Under the pieces are notes generated by a model that was given only the letters and a program-made list of their open reading frames with translations, searched no databases and was not told where the DNA came from. Shown here piece after piece: positions 34,901 through 46,075 of a DNA stretch of 64,000 bases. The translations under genes were made by a program, and so were the position numbers. Every line of letters starts with the position of its first letter. The stretch's first letter is position 1. This stretch comes from Sthenelais limicola (taxonomy: Eukaryota; Annelida; Polychaeta; Phyllodocida; Sigalionidae), in the NCBI GenBank assembly GCA_942159475.1, contig OW804095.1, positions 63,578,773 to 63,642,772 of the forward strand, written 5' to 3'.

Positions 34901-37900
34901 AATGAGCGCAGATACAAGTGAACCAGTGGGATCCCACCTTAAGGCTGCGATTCCACTGGCTCGCTCTTTTGGCCCGCTCTTCATACGCTCTTTTATTTTC
35001 CCAGAACAACTAACAAGCGAAGTTTGAGCGAAGCCAGAGCGGTCTAATAGAATAGGTTACTGCGCTTTCTATACGCTCTTTAATAAAAACGGCTATTTGC
35101 GCTTCTTTTTGACACTGCGCTCATATCTGCTGTGTTTGATTTGAGCGCAGCAACACAACGCTCTTTCTACCTGTTAAAGTAGCGGACCAAGAGCGCAGTG
35201 AGAGCGTACAAACGCATTTGCTATTGATTTCATACAGGAAACAAGCGCAGCAGTAGAATTCCTGTAGAATCGCCCTGTGCTTGTGTTGCGCTTAAAATAT
35301 TAGTGGATGAAGAGCTAATGACAAGCACGCTATAAACAAGCGCAGCAAGAGCGAGCAAAGAGCACATATACAAGCGAACCAGTGGGATCCCACCTTAAGA
35401 GCCTGTATTCAAAAAACATTTTGAGACCCTGTTTAGACTCTCAGGAGGTCTCAACAGGGGCTCAAATTTGAGACGGTTTCAAAATTGGCATGCAAACAAG
35501 AATCAGTTAACAGTTTACGGTTTGTTCACAATTTTTACAATTCAGGGGTTTTCAGTTATTCCCGTTTCCCAAAGGAAACATGACAGGGTCCAGTAAAATC
35601 TAAATTTTGGACAAGTTAAACCTATACAATTATGCCTCAAATTTAACATCTCAAGAGGTTTTCAATAGAAACCTCTTCATAGGGACTCGGTTAAAGATAG
35701 TCTCAAGATATATGTAGGCTCTCTTGTATAGAGGACTACAAATTGTAGGAATTCAGGGAAAATTAAATCATATCATGATGAAATAAAGTTGGAAATATAC
35801 TATTATGCTTTTGTTGGACCATATTTATGAAATGTGCACCACTCAAGTAATGTGTCATACTGTCACAAATAATAACATCGACTGAAATTCTAATCTGGAA
35901 GTCCCAAATAACCACTCCCTCATAAAGGATGAAGTTTCTCAAGGTTTTCCCATAAAAAGTAGCTATTGGTTGATACATGGTTTGAGGTATGAATTGTAAG
36001 GCCCTCTAGCTTAAAAACAAGCAGTGGCCTATTCTTTCTTTTTTCATTCATATGACCCAAAACACATTAGAACCGAAGCTAAGAAAAATGGCATTTATTT
36101 TGTATTTTATCCAACAGTGTTGTTTGTCTTAACAGTATGATATTATAATGGGACCAAATTATGTCCATGTTCGGTATAAAGGAGCACTGTATATTTCTTA
36201 ATTGTGTTAACTCTATTTTCTCAAAAAGCTTTTTTGTGAAGCAAGAAAATATATATTAGAGGGTTGACATTTTTGTTAGATAACTTAAGGTTGTGGGGTT
36301 TTATTTCATTGTCATTCCAAACAGGCACATTTCGGAAGATTCTGATCTCAAGTATGCCTCCCTAGACCCCTCTTCTGGTATACCGCCCCTGCAGTAAAAT
36401 TCATAAATAGGGTTAGGAACTGATACGTTGGCAATGAATGGAAATGCCTGGCTTATTCTTAATTGCTTCCCCACGAATATTCTCGACAATTATAATGTTA
36501 GAAAGCAACACTCACTATTTGGCACAATCTATTAACTGATATTCATTCTGACGTTTGTAACATTGTTGGAAGCCCTCGTCGGACCATAACTTCAGTACGT
36601 GATCGTAGAATTCCTATATTTTGATAGAAAGACAATATAATGTTTTAGTGCAAAATAACTGTTATATCACTGAATGCAATTCCAAATAGAACATTACGTT
36701 TAAATTGAGAATTCACAAGTTCGATGAAAATAAACATCCTAGTATTACCTGTGGATATGTAAAATCTGGCTTTGTCGCATGTTCCATTAAGTAGTCTATA
36801 CTGGTACTTAATCGGCCATCTGCTAAGGTCATGTGTAATAATGATAATGCCCCTGATATTATCTGAAAGTATATGATATGGTAGAAAATAAAGCACCTTG
36901 AGCGAAAGCAACAAAGGGCTGGAATGTTCTACCAATGTTTTTTCCCCGATTGGTCTATATTTAATTTAAACAACTGCACGAAATAGGCCCAGACTCCTGG
37001 CGCATTGTGACCAAGCTTCTTCGATATCGATTCTAAGTTTCAAATACACTTAGGAACGAGTCCGAGGAATACTATTGTAACATAAGTCTACTACTTACAA
37101 GTGCTGAGTCTCGAACGTTTTTCCTTATGTCCAGAATTTTCTGCCTGCGTTCACTAAAATGATCACAACAATTCTGATTTGTTATTTCAATGATATGCAT
37201 TGGAGACACTCATACGGAAAATCACATTCTAAGAGATGAAAGTTCTGTAATTTCTTTTCATGAACGCATTATTATGTAATCACCCTGAAAGTTAATGTTT
37301 TATAATTATAGATACAGCACTATAATTATATATACACATTTTAAATATTACTCTGTATATTTCAAATCAGTATATTTTATGTTGTAACACATCATTCTTC
37401 ACGGTCTCCATCACGCGTTTCACTGCATGCATGTTCTTTCCGAATACTTGACTGAAGCGATAACATCCTTATAAGCCCTCCCATGTATTTCATGGCATCT
37501 ATGTTAATCTCCCCCTGTCTGTGCAAACCCCCTTATCAAGGACCCTGTTTGGCGTGAGATAAATAGAGATTGAAGTGATCCGGACATCAATTGCATTTTT
37601 AGGTTGTGAGGGATATGCAACTAAGTGTTTGTTCATCATGCCAATTTTCTATGTATTAGTGGAAAACCAGAAACACAACTGTAGATCAGAACTATAGATT
37701 TTCTAAATCAGAAGCTAGAGGAAATACTGGATGACACTGGATTTAGCCATTCCGTCCTCCTTCATTCTTCTTAAATTTCTTCATTATAAGGCACATAATT
37801 TTAATTTCGAGCATCGGGACTCGAAAAGAGAAGTAAATTGCAGGTGGGGATTTTCACGGGAAAATTCCCAGACAATTCACCAAGCCGAAAATCCTATATA

Positions 37901-40900
37901 TGGACGATTTTCAGGGAACGGTTCCAAATGGAAAGAAATTACATTTTTAAAGGCTTTCTGCAACAGATCTTTCCTGCCAAGTCATACATTATAATTAAGG
38001 ATTTAGGGCAATGAAGCTCTATAATCTGAACGGATAGCTACTCACATTTCCATGCCTATATGACGAATATTTAAGTAATAAGAGCTATTAAATTGGTTAT
38101 GCTAAAAATAGTCATTGAAACAGATTTATCTAAGTTATCGTTCTGATAGTTCATCAAAACGTAATTTATGGACATGTTTCTTTATTTACTCATATAATAT
38201 TATACCTGTCAAGTTGTTCATGTAGCATGAACCATAGAGGAGGGAAAAATTGTTGTGCAGAGGTCTAACCGTCACAGTTCGTGACGGTCATAATATCACC
38301 GGGAATATCTCCATCGATGGGTCGATTACATGAATCTAAAGTTCTATGTTCCAAATGGGAAAGGTTTTTTTCCGTTACCGTCTGTTACGGTTTTCTCTCA
38401 CTTATTCTTATATGATCTTATAGACATAGACGCAATCTGTTGTTGTTATAATAGGATGAAATGCCAAAGAATAGTTGTAGTGAACGTCACCATCCGTGAC
38501 GGTATATATTTTATGATATGTTTCCATCAATTTTCGTATCTAAATTTTAGGCCTTATATAGAAGCAGCATTATTATGAGGAACCAGCCTGTATATACTAG
38601 CATTTTTATTTCATTAAATGAACATTTTAATGACCTTTCAAAAATAACTATTTGATATAGTTTCATGAGAATCGGTATATATTTTATGATATGTTTCCAT
38701 CAATTTTCGTATCTAAATTTTAGGCCATATATAGAAGCAGCATTATTATGAGGAACCAGCCTGTATATACTAGCATTTTTATTTTATTAAATGAACATTT
38801 TAATGACCTTTCAAAAATAACTATTTGATATAGTTTCATGAGAATCGATCATATTTTTCTTGTGAAAGTTGAAACACGATCCTGAGAACCATACATAGTA
38901 CGTAAAATGCATGAAATTTATTGTATAGCATCTTGATAATCTTACCTGTCTGTAAACCCATTTATATGAATAATTTTCATCTGTTTTGTTATCGTTGATT
39001 TGCCGGATTCTCCAGTACCTGGAAATCATTTGAAAATTGAAAAATTATACGTCACATATATGTACGATTCACAGTTGGTGCGTAGCAGCAATATATATAT
39101 AGGGTAAACTCAGGCTGACGCACACATCGCCGATTTGGCTCCCAATCGCCCCACGATTTGGGTCTTCTGATGAATCTTAGGATTTCATTTAAAATCCTGG
39201 TTTATGTTTTTGAATTAACATTAACCATGGTTTAAAATGAAATCTTAGGATTCAGCAGGAGCCCCAAATCGTGGGGCAATAGGGAGCCAAATCGGCTATG
39301 TGTGCGTCGGCCTAGGATGCGCAAGGATTTCAAACGGCATAGCCGAAACAGAAGCCGCAGGTTATAATGTTTACCTGAATTGTTTAACCGTTAATTACAT
39401 ATCCAAGACCTCATTCTTTCTCACTGGATTAAAATAACGATAACGGTTGACATGCAGTTTACGGAGCCGAGGTCCCCAATATTAGTCACGCACTGTGACG
39501 TTCTAACATCTAAATATTATCTCCTTATTAATCTCAACTTGCCATTCACAATGATTCGGTACATCCGTATACGATAGTTAAATGCCATGTTATGCAATGT
39601 GTTTGTGTACCAGGAAGAGTAACATTCCAACCTTAATCAAGTCATGACAAGGTTTCAAAATAATGCCATGTGCAGGAAAGTATCGTATGCTGATCCCAAC
39701 AGCATTTGACCACACAGGTCGCACACGGAAAAAAATATGAAAGATACTATATTTGCTAATATGCTTGGACCACATAGAAATATCCAACGTTTCGAACGAT
39801 ATCTCCGCGCCGACCAATTTATGGTGACATTTTTGGACGCGTGAACGCGTGACTTGAGCGGAACGCAGATAATTAGCAAATTTTTGACAATTTTGGGTTA
39901 TGTGGGTCAAGCTTTAAACGTCCAACCATCACTTTCTAACAGTACTTTATAGATCTTGAATATGTTTTCTTTGTGGAATCAATGCGTTAAGCAGCTATTT
40001 CTGTTAATCTTTTCTTTTTATTTTGTATTCTTTTTATTCCCTATCCAAGTTCTCCGAATCTGGAGGAACATGCAATCAAATGACGTTCCTGCAGATATCG
40101 CCTGACGTATAATATCAATGAAAACATCGTAAAACTGCTGTAAACAATAGTCCGACGAGGCCAATAAAGTAAAAACTGAAATGAGTATGAACGGAGTTTC
40201 TAAGACTACATTTGACTCAAAATAAAGATTTTATGACTAGGAAATGGTCACACGATATTGCAAATATCACTGCATCTCCTACATTCGATGGATACTACCA
40301 GTTTTTGCTTTCATAATGGGTATTTACTCTGGGAAAACAGATGAAGTGGATAGCCCTAGTGATCGCGGAATGTGTGTGTCATGAACAAAATCCGAGGTAG
40401 GAGAGAGGAGGAAGTGAGAAGCTGGTAGAACAGGTGGATTTTTATATAACGATTAGCGACAAGTCTCTAATAATATAACATGTTGTATGTATACATGTAC
40501 ATGTCTAAATACGAATCACATCTACCTTCAGTGAGACTGTTTCCAATCAACCAATGAAATGTAATTCAAATGCTAGCGTCAATACTGTATTGCTTAACAA
40601 CTAAAGACACCGCCTAAAATGGATATAATAAATTATATGCCAAACAGAAAGTCGGTGTTTTGTCCGAGATATATTTTTGGAGGTCGACACTCGTGGGCAG
40701 GAGATTCCAACGAGGTCCTCAATGTTTTTTATGTGACAGTTAGTAAATGCATTGTCCAGGTAACATCAGAACGTACTCGACAGGTAGTCATGGAACCAAA
40801 CAGGGAAACCAGAAATGAAAAGAGAAATATATTTTGGTATTTTCCGAGGAATAGCAATATCAATCGGCGAGGCGTGATTTATTGCTATTGTAGAAGCAAC

Positions 40901-43612
40901 ATGAGACACATAATTTGTTTCTGATTCATGTTATTAGACCGCCATTTAGTTGCAATGTGTCTAAAATTCTATGATTATAAAACTATGGATACACTATGAC
41001 CGCTTATAACATGAGGCTTTATTTTCTGTGAACAGACATTGAAGATATTGAATCGTAAGTAATGACCTAGCATCATGTTTCTTTCATTTTATTTTATCAA
41101 TACACGCGCTATATACCTCTGATACATTATCGATGTCCATAAATTAAGATATCACAAGCTGATGACTAAAGGAGACTCCTTGAAGTCTCTATTATTAGAA
41201 ATTTTTATTGATTGCCATGATTGATTGCCAAACGGTGAGCTATATTAGCTGATTGGATAGAGTAACAGTTTGTTTGTATTTCAAGGTCAAGATATTAACG
41301 GGGAACGTCTGCATGATACTTGGTCACGACCCAAAGTAGCATGTAATATAATAGCATTGTATCACATTTTGATTTTTAAACACATAAGCAAAGAAAAATA
41401 AGGCATTAACTCGCTGGATCTGATACCTTGCCGTCCTCCATGGGTTTTATTGGTAATCTGTAGAAAGGCGTTGCAACATGAAGTAGGACTTTGAAATAAT
41501 CTAGAAAAAAACCCATAAACTGCAAGCATATTGATATGACGCTAAACATAGTAGTTGAAATGAAACGTATCGAGAAGAATAATGGTGCATGCATTGTCTA
41601 CTTCAAGAAACTCAAGACTTGCCAAACACGATAGGGTGACAGTATATAGGTGAAGATCAATCGGAAAGAGAAAGCCGTTAACAATAGGTGAACTAACTGT
41701 TGTATATAGGTGAAGTAACTATTGTATAAAAACCAAAGTTCACAGATACCTTTAGGTGAACGACTGGTTATAACCAAGAACTGTATTAGATACCTTTCCA
41801 TATTATAGCAGATCTCCTGTAAAAGTAAAAAGGTAAGAGAAAAAGCGCTGAAAAGCGCTGAAAAGGCCGACAATCGCTTACTATATCAAACAAGACTATA
41901 CTAAGCCTAACCATAATTCGTGCCCATTACATTTATCCACTTAATTTTATATATAGTTCTTATCTTTGTAAGCAGGATTCTGCCTAAAATGGGCTTGTCA
42001 GTGGCACAGGGATATTTCTCAGAACCTACTTTCAATCTATAAAAAACAGATTAAGTCCTACATGTTTATTGATTATAGATGCATGGTTTCCCCCATAATT
42101 ATTTTGAATGTTTCCCAAACGTGAAAGTTTTAATTTGTTTATTAGAAGAGGGGGAATACATTATCAAATAGACGTAGGGGGTGTTTGAAAACTAGTCCTG
42201 CAAGTGTAAATAATCATGACAACATGAAGCTAGGTTGAGAGTGGATAAGATCGTGATCATCTGCGAACCGAGATAGGCCTTATCTTACACATCAATTTGG
42301 TAGTCTTTGACGTATTTATCGTTCATATTATCATTGTTTTTATTGACATTCAGTATAATATGTATGTCACAGTTTGGGTATGTCGCATATTCACACACTA
42401 TGTTAGCTCATGATCATAATAATTATGATCATAAAGACCATCATCATTATGTTATGATCTTTAATCGGTAAGCGTCATAATGTAATATGATTTCTTTTTA
42501 ACACAATTGGGGGTAGGGGTTGGGGTGATTTTGTCAGATATGAATGGTTTTGCAATGAGGGGAAACTGATTGCTAGCACCTTTAGAAAGGAAATTCTAGA
42601 TGCAGGAAGGAGAATTTTCTGACCAATCTCAATTTGAATAGCTGGCTGTTTCAGATGATCATCATCTGTTTACCAGGCTGTTTAGTTAAGGTCCTATGAC
42701 TGGTCTTCCACTAACTCCTGTGAGTGGCAGTGTACTGTGCTATCTATTAGTAAGATGGCTAGTAAGAGAACAGGCAGTTGAACTAAAAGTCTCCACACAA
42801 TAATAATATTGACATAACATTTGTTAAATGAGAATAGGGATTATGGTGTGGTAGGTAACAATCATGCCATCAGCCCCGTATAATATTATGTGCCGTTGCG
42901 TTTAATTGTGTTCAATGATTTGATGAATTTCTGCCTAATTTTAAGTCGAGGATCATCTTACAAGAAACTAAAAATCAACAAAAAAAGGCAATGATACGCG
43001 TTGAAACACAAAGCATAGCTTACTGGCATCAGTGTGACACATCAGGCATATATTAGAAGTCACACCTTACATTCAGGTGTATTCAAACTTTACACCTCTT
43101 AAGAATGATGTCAATAGAGTCCAATCACTGTATGAATAACGCCATTCAATGGGATATTTATACACTATAAACATGGTGAAATGCCAATGGCCAGGTAAAG
43201 CCGATTAGAGTATTTTTAGATAGGCAATTTCGTTTATATTTGCAGGTCAGTTTTTTAAAACAAATTTTCTCAATGTGTCAAAGATGTATATTTCTTGTTT
43301 TACCCTTTTAGTTTTGGTCAGGCGATTTGAAAAAGAAATATGTATATATATAATATATATATCTGCCATTTGGTGAGTAAATAAGTCGTTCCTTAAATAT
43401 CCATTCTATTCATATTACTATACAGTACGTGCAAACGCAGCATACGAATAGAGGGGAAAAGACGTCCTTCTGATATACTTACCAAGTAAAACGACTGTCA
43501 CGGTTCCTTTCTCTTTATGATTCCATTTTTGTAGCTGTTTGTCCAATGCGTGGCTACGAGCTGAGGCCGGATCACCTTTTCCACATATCAAGTTACTTGT
43601 AATACGTCCCAT
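31793..43612 (-). CDS. G-protein alpha subunit, Gs class, divergent (complete, 10 exons)
   Basis: The ten exons listed below join in phase to 1,299 bases, 432 residues. All canonical guanine-nucleotide boxes are present: P-loop GTGESGKST, switch I RCRVMT, switch II DVGGQ, base-recognition NKID and TCAIDT. Stretches such as [34 protein letters not shown] and TNRLLEA match Gs/Golf rather than Gi, Gq or G12. It binds GTP, couples receptors to effectors (in Gs, adenylyl cyclase) and is membrane-tethered. The N-terminus MGRITS fits N-myristoylation and Cys10 could be palmitoylated; true Gs proteins begin differently. The C-terminus ends YGIRF instead of the Gs QYELL, which is the receptor-contact site. 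About 40 residues more than vertebrate Gs lie mainly in exon 9. Divergence suggests a paralogue, not the canonical Gs gene. Confidence 0.93.
32182..32354 (-). CDS. G-alpha exon 9 (lineage-specific insert)
   Basis: 173 bases. The acceptor at ATAATTCAG (32355-32363 on the opposite strand) is the only one that keeps the frame. Two earlier AGs (near 32409 and 32464) would be phase 0 and break it. It encodes a basic, proline-containing insert ([15 protein letters not shown] and [12 protein letters not shown]) and then [12 protein letters not shown], the Gs helix RAKYFIRDEF. The insert lengthens the alpha-G/alpha-4 loop, a region that touches effectors. Confidence 0.8.
32556..32716 (-). CDS. G-alpha exon 8 (NKxD)
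   Basis: 161 bases, phase 1 out. [20 protein letters not shown] includes the guanine-specificity motif NKID. It continues into a helix, [15 protein letters not shown], where Gs has EDYFPEF. Confidence 0.92.
33005..33184 (-). CDS. G-alpha exon 7 (switch II)
   Basis: 180 bases. [18 protein letters not shown] carries the catalytic glutamine. The Gs residues QRDERRKW read QKGERQKW here. It continues through [19 protein letters not shown], the Gs-type switch III region. Confidence 0.92.
33802..33942 (-). CDS. G-alpha exon 6 (switch I)
   Basis: 141 bases. [18 protein letters not shown] holds the catalytic arginine (second R of RCRV, the cholera-toxin site in Gs) and the Mg-binding threonine. The following TSGI of Gs is TNTI here, so the switch I glycine is lost. 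The donor is the weaker GTTGGT. Confidence 0.9.
34476..35398. mobile_element. Two head-to-tail TTAA-flanked elements (Gs intron 5)
   Basis: TTAA at 34476-34479, 34939-34942 and 35395-35398 separate two copies, 34480-34938 (459 bp) and 34943-35394 (452 bp), which share most of their sequence. Each starts GGCTGCG(T/A)TTCCACTGG and ends CCAGTGGGATCCCACC, an imperfect inverted pair. The middle TTAA is shared by both. Both interiors are packed with GAGCGC/GCGCTC words on either strand. Neither codes for a transposase. This is a non-autonomous piggyBac-type family that inserted next to itself. Confidence 0.8.
36011..36132. mobile_element. Short TTAA-flanked relative of the 8.5-kb element
   Basis: TTAA at 36011-36014 and 36129-36132. 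The right end, from AAAAATGGCATTTATTTT to TTGTTTGTC, resembles the right end of the 8533-9489 element. The left end pairs only weakly with it. At about 114 bp it is likely an internally deleted copy. It lies just before G-alpha exon 5. Confidence 0.45.
36516..36613 (-). CDS. G-alpha exon 5 (helical domain)
   Basis: 98 bases, phase 2 out. Contains [19 protein letters not shown] and [12 protein letters not shown], almost the Gs consensus ([21 protein letters not shown]). The donor is GTGAGT. Confidence 0.9.
36749..36862 (-). CDS. G-alpha exon 4 (helical domain)
   Basis: 38 codons, phase 0 both ends. Ends [18 protein letters not shown], aligning with the Gs segment around PDFDFP. Confidence 0.88.
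37099..37153 (-). CDS. G-alpha exon 3
   Basis: 55 bases, phase 2 in, phase 0 out. Reads [19 protein letters not shown], aligning with the linker and first helix of the all-helical domain (Gs KVQDIKNNLKEAI). Confidence 0.85.
38501..38847. repeat. 173-bp tandem duplication in G-alpha intron 2
   Basis: Copies 38501-38673 and 38674-38847 begin GGTATATATTTTATGATATG and differ at only a few sites. The array ends about 100 bases from the exon 2 donor. Confidence 0.9.
38946..39018 (-). CDS. G-alpha exon 2 (P-loop)
   Basis: 73 bases, phase 1 in, phase 2 out. Completes [20 protein letters not shown]. The second P-loop residue is Thr where Gs, Gi and Gq have Ala. HINGF matches the Gs HVNGF. Confidence 0.9.
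39112..39313. mobile_element. 202-bp foldback element in G-alpha intron 1
   Basis: AGGCTGACGCACACAT at the left end and its near complement ending GTCGGCCT at 39313 extend into arms of about 95 bases each (CCCCACGATTTGGG is mirrored). Almost the whole element would fold on itself. Confidence 0.8.
43483..43612 (-). CDS. G-alpha exon 1 (N-terminus)
   Basis: 43 codons plus one base, from ATG at 43612 to donor G|GTAAGT. Gly2 with Ser6 fits a myristoylation site and Cys10 a palmitoylation site. [15 protein letters not shown] is the amphipathic helix that contacts G-beta-gamma. It ends in VTVVLL, the first strand before the P-loop; the intron falls inside the P-loop glycine codon, a classic G-alpha position. 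Confidence 0.85.
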
Positions 43613-45052
43613 TTTTATTAAAGTCTTCTGGTAAATCCTTGAACCCTCAGAGGATAAGCAATGCTAATGCTGTATCTCTGATTCTGTAGGGCCACCGTTG
43701 GGCGGAGATTGTTTGACAAAGATGGAGAATCACAGCAACCCCAAACAAGTGGTCTGATTCCAAATTGCCTTGCCTTGCAATGATCACAAATCTGCAAGAA
43801 TGTCAGAATGACCCCTCATTGACAAGGTGACCAAGTAATGACAGAACTTTGTAGAAGATGTAGCTTAACCAGGATTCGGTGAAGGAAGCAATACTATCGA
43901 CCAGATTGAACCTACTATTACCATAAATTTAATAAATAAAAACGTTATCTCCCTCAGGGGAAAAGTTTCTCAGAACGAAAACTCAGTAGAAGAGGAGTTC
44001 TAGATTAATGAAATCCTTGATCGAGCTGATGACGACCCAGCTTGTGTTCTAAGCATGGTGTGTTTTGAGAACTGGCTGTGCTTGATGTTACAATTGGAGC
44101 GCCGCGATCCTGAGTGATAATGGGGAGGTTACACAGGGCCTAAGGCACGCAGACACTAGAAAATCTCCCCTTATCCAAGCTTTATCCTCCTGACTCTATC
44201 GTCACAAAATCCAATTACTATTTCTCTTATCTATTTCGTTATCTGTGCTTTTACAACGCTGGATACATTCACTCTCTATAATTCGGCCTATAATGCTTGT
44301 AACAGCAGCGATCTGTCATGATTGAATTTTGTTCAGTATGAGGAAATACCTATTCTTTTCATTAGAATTAGTCAAATCTCAGAATCCAGCGTCAGTTAAT
44401 ATGATACATCAATCATGTAAAAAGACATATAAAAAGTACATGTATACTGTGTCTACTTTAGTATAGTATCTGGAAGGAGATATAGATATCTGCATGTCTG
44501 ATATCTCATGTCTCACGTTCACATCTAAAATTAAATTTGGTTTTAATTGTACCAAAGTATTTTTGGACGTAATGCTATCAGGAAGTTCAATGACATCACT
44601 GGGTATTAAGGGATATTTAATGTCGATGGGAAAGTCCTGATGCGTCAGTGTATCGGCGGATTAGCTGATAAGGACGGGTTTCGCTTTTGTTACTCTCATT
44701 AATATTTCCCCCGTTTTGGCAACGATCAATATTGTTAGCATAATGCAAACAACATATTTGTCATAGTTTTAGCTAGTTTTACGGTTTGGGGAAAGCATCG
44801 CCCGTTCATTACTGCTGAAAACATTCACGCAGTCTCAGTGACCAACCAAACATCGAGCCTTTAATCATAATGTGTCCAACATATTCAGTCGCGAGTTGAG
44901 ATCAATTTTAGTTTTCAGTTTATAATTGAATTACACTGGAAAGTAAAATTACTACTAGATAAACAGATTATTCTTTTATAAACACAAGAATCAGTTACAT
45001 TTAACGGTCATAGTTAGGCTTTTTTATAGAATAAACTTCACGTGTTTTTTTC

Positions 45053-45073
45053 GGGGGGGGGGGGGGCGGGGGG
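45053..45073. repeat. Poly-G tract
   Basis: A run of about 14 G, then C and six more G. Confidence 0.9.
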
Positions 45074-45454
45074 CGTCTGCGTTTCCAAAGGAAACGATGA
45101 CTGGGTTCAGTAAAATGTAATGGATCGTTAATAATGTTACGTAGCCTAATCGTCGGTAACAACCAGTTCCTTAGTTGACAACCACCAAACTACCTGTGTA
45201 TCAGTACATACAAATTGTACATACATGAGTATGACATATATCCAAGTGATTCTAGAAATAAATATGTACCAGAGTAACCAGTAACGGGAATTAACACTAT
45301 AGCTCAATGTATTCACTAAGAGAACTATAGATCGACTACATTATTATTATGCCATGTCCAAGCTTTATTTGACCATGCATGACAAGTCATACAATAATTA
45401 CATTAATTTGTTAACGAAAAGAAAATATTTTCTACTACCCGCCGTTTCTATATT

Positions 45455-45530
45455 ATTATGTTGTATCTTTCAGAGAAGTAGCTTTTGTTTACATACGATT
45501 ACTTAGCGACACATGCATACATATTGTATA
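45455..45530. repeat. Fragment shared with the Gypsy element
   Basis: TTGTATCTTTC...TTTTGTTTACATACGATTAC...AGCGACACATGC is a diverged copy of 48313-48380 inside the Gypsy element. It is probably a remnant of a second insertion, or part of a repeat carried by both. Confidence 0.6.
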
Positions 45531-45903
45531 GATGGTAAAATCTCTTGGCATTGCCTTATTCTGTGAACATTGTATTTAATGGCACATAAACTAAATGTTA
45601 TATAGCATATGAACCACCATAGAACCAATTTTTTGTACTTTTCAGATAAACACATCTACGGACCAGTGTAATTATTTTAGGTGACATCTCTTAAGACGAC
45701 AGTGTTATGTCTATGCGCACTTATGGTAGAAGTATACCCGTCATGAAACGTATACGAATAGCAAAGGTTTTTTAAATGCATCCAATAATAGATCGATGAG
45801 GTCAGACTCCAATTAATTGAAGAGCATGTAGCTATTCGATCATATCTCGATCAACCCGGATTTCAATTCACCACAAATCCCCGTGTCATGCACTTGTTTC
45901 CTC

Positions 45904-46075
45904 CTACACTTCTCCGTTCAGACATGTGCTATATTCCGGTAACATGTGCTGAAGTAATTGATCGATTTCCGTGATTTCAGAGTGGGATATCATAAGATCT
46001 GTAGCTATAATTAGAAGTTCTATCTTTTGACTCTCCGCGATAGATACATACGCATCCAGGACCACAAAATTGGTA
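45904..46075 (-). CDS. Kinase-like gene exon 8 (C-terminus)
   Basis: 172 bases to TAG, with acceptor TTTTTATTTTGCAG. A helical C-terminus, VVLDAYVSIAESQKIELLI and then SEITEIDQLLQHML, as in other members of the superfamily. Confidence 0.72.

Larger units (their letters stand above)
43613..45903. other. Region between the G-alpha start and the next gene's 3' end
   Basis: Upstream flank of G-alpha. No TATA or other promoter element is obvious. It contains a poly-G tract and two repeat fragments, listed separately. Confidence 0.5.

Noticed and set aside
40619..40924. 101-codon + strand frame in G-alpha intron 1
   Set aside because: No homology recognised, no splice or promoter context, antisense to a transcribed intron; likely chance.
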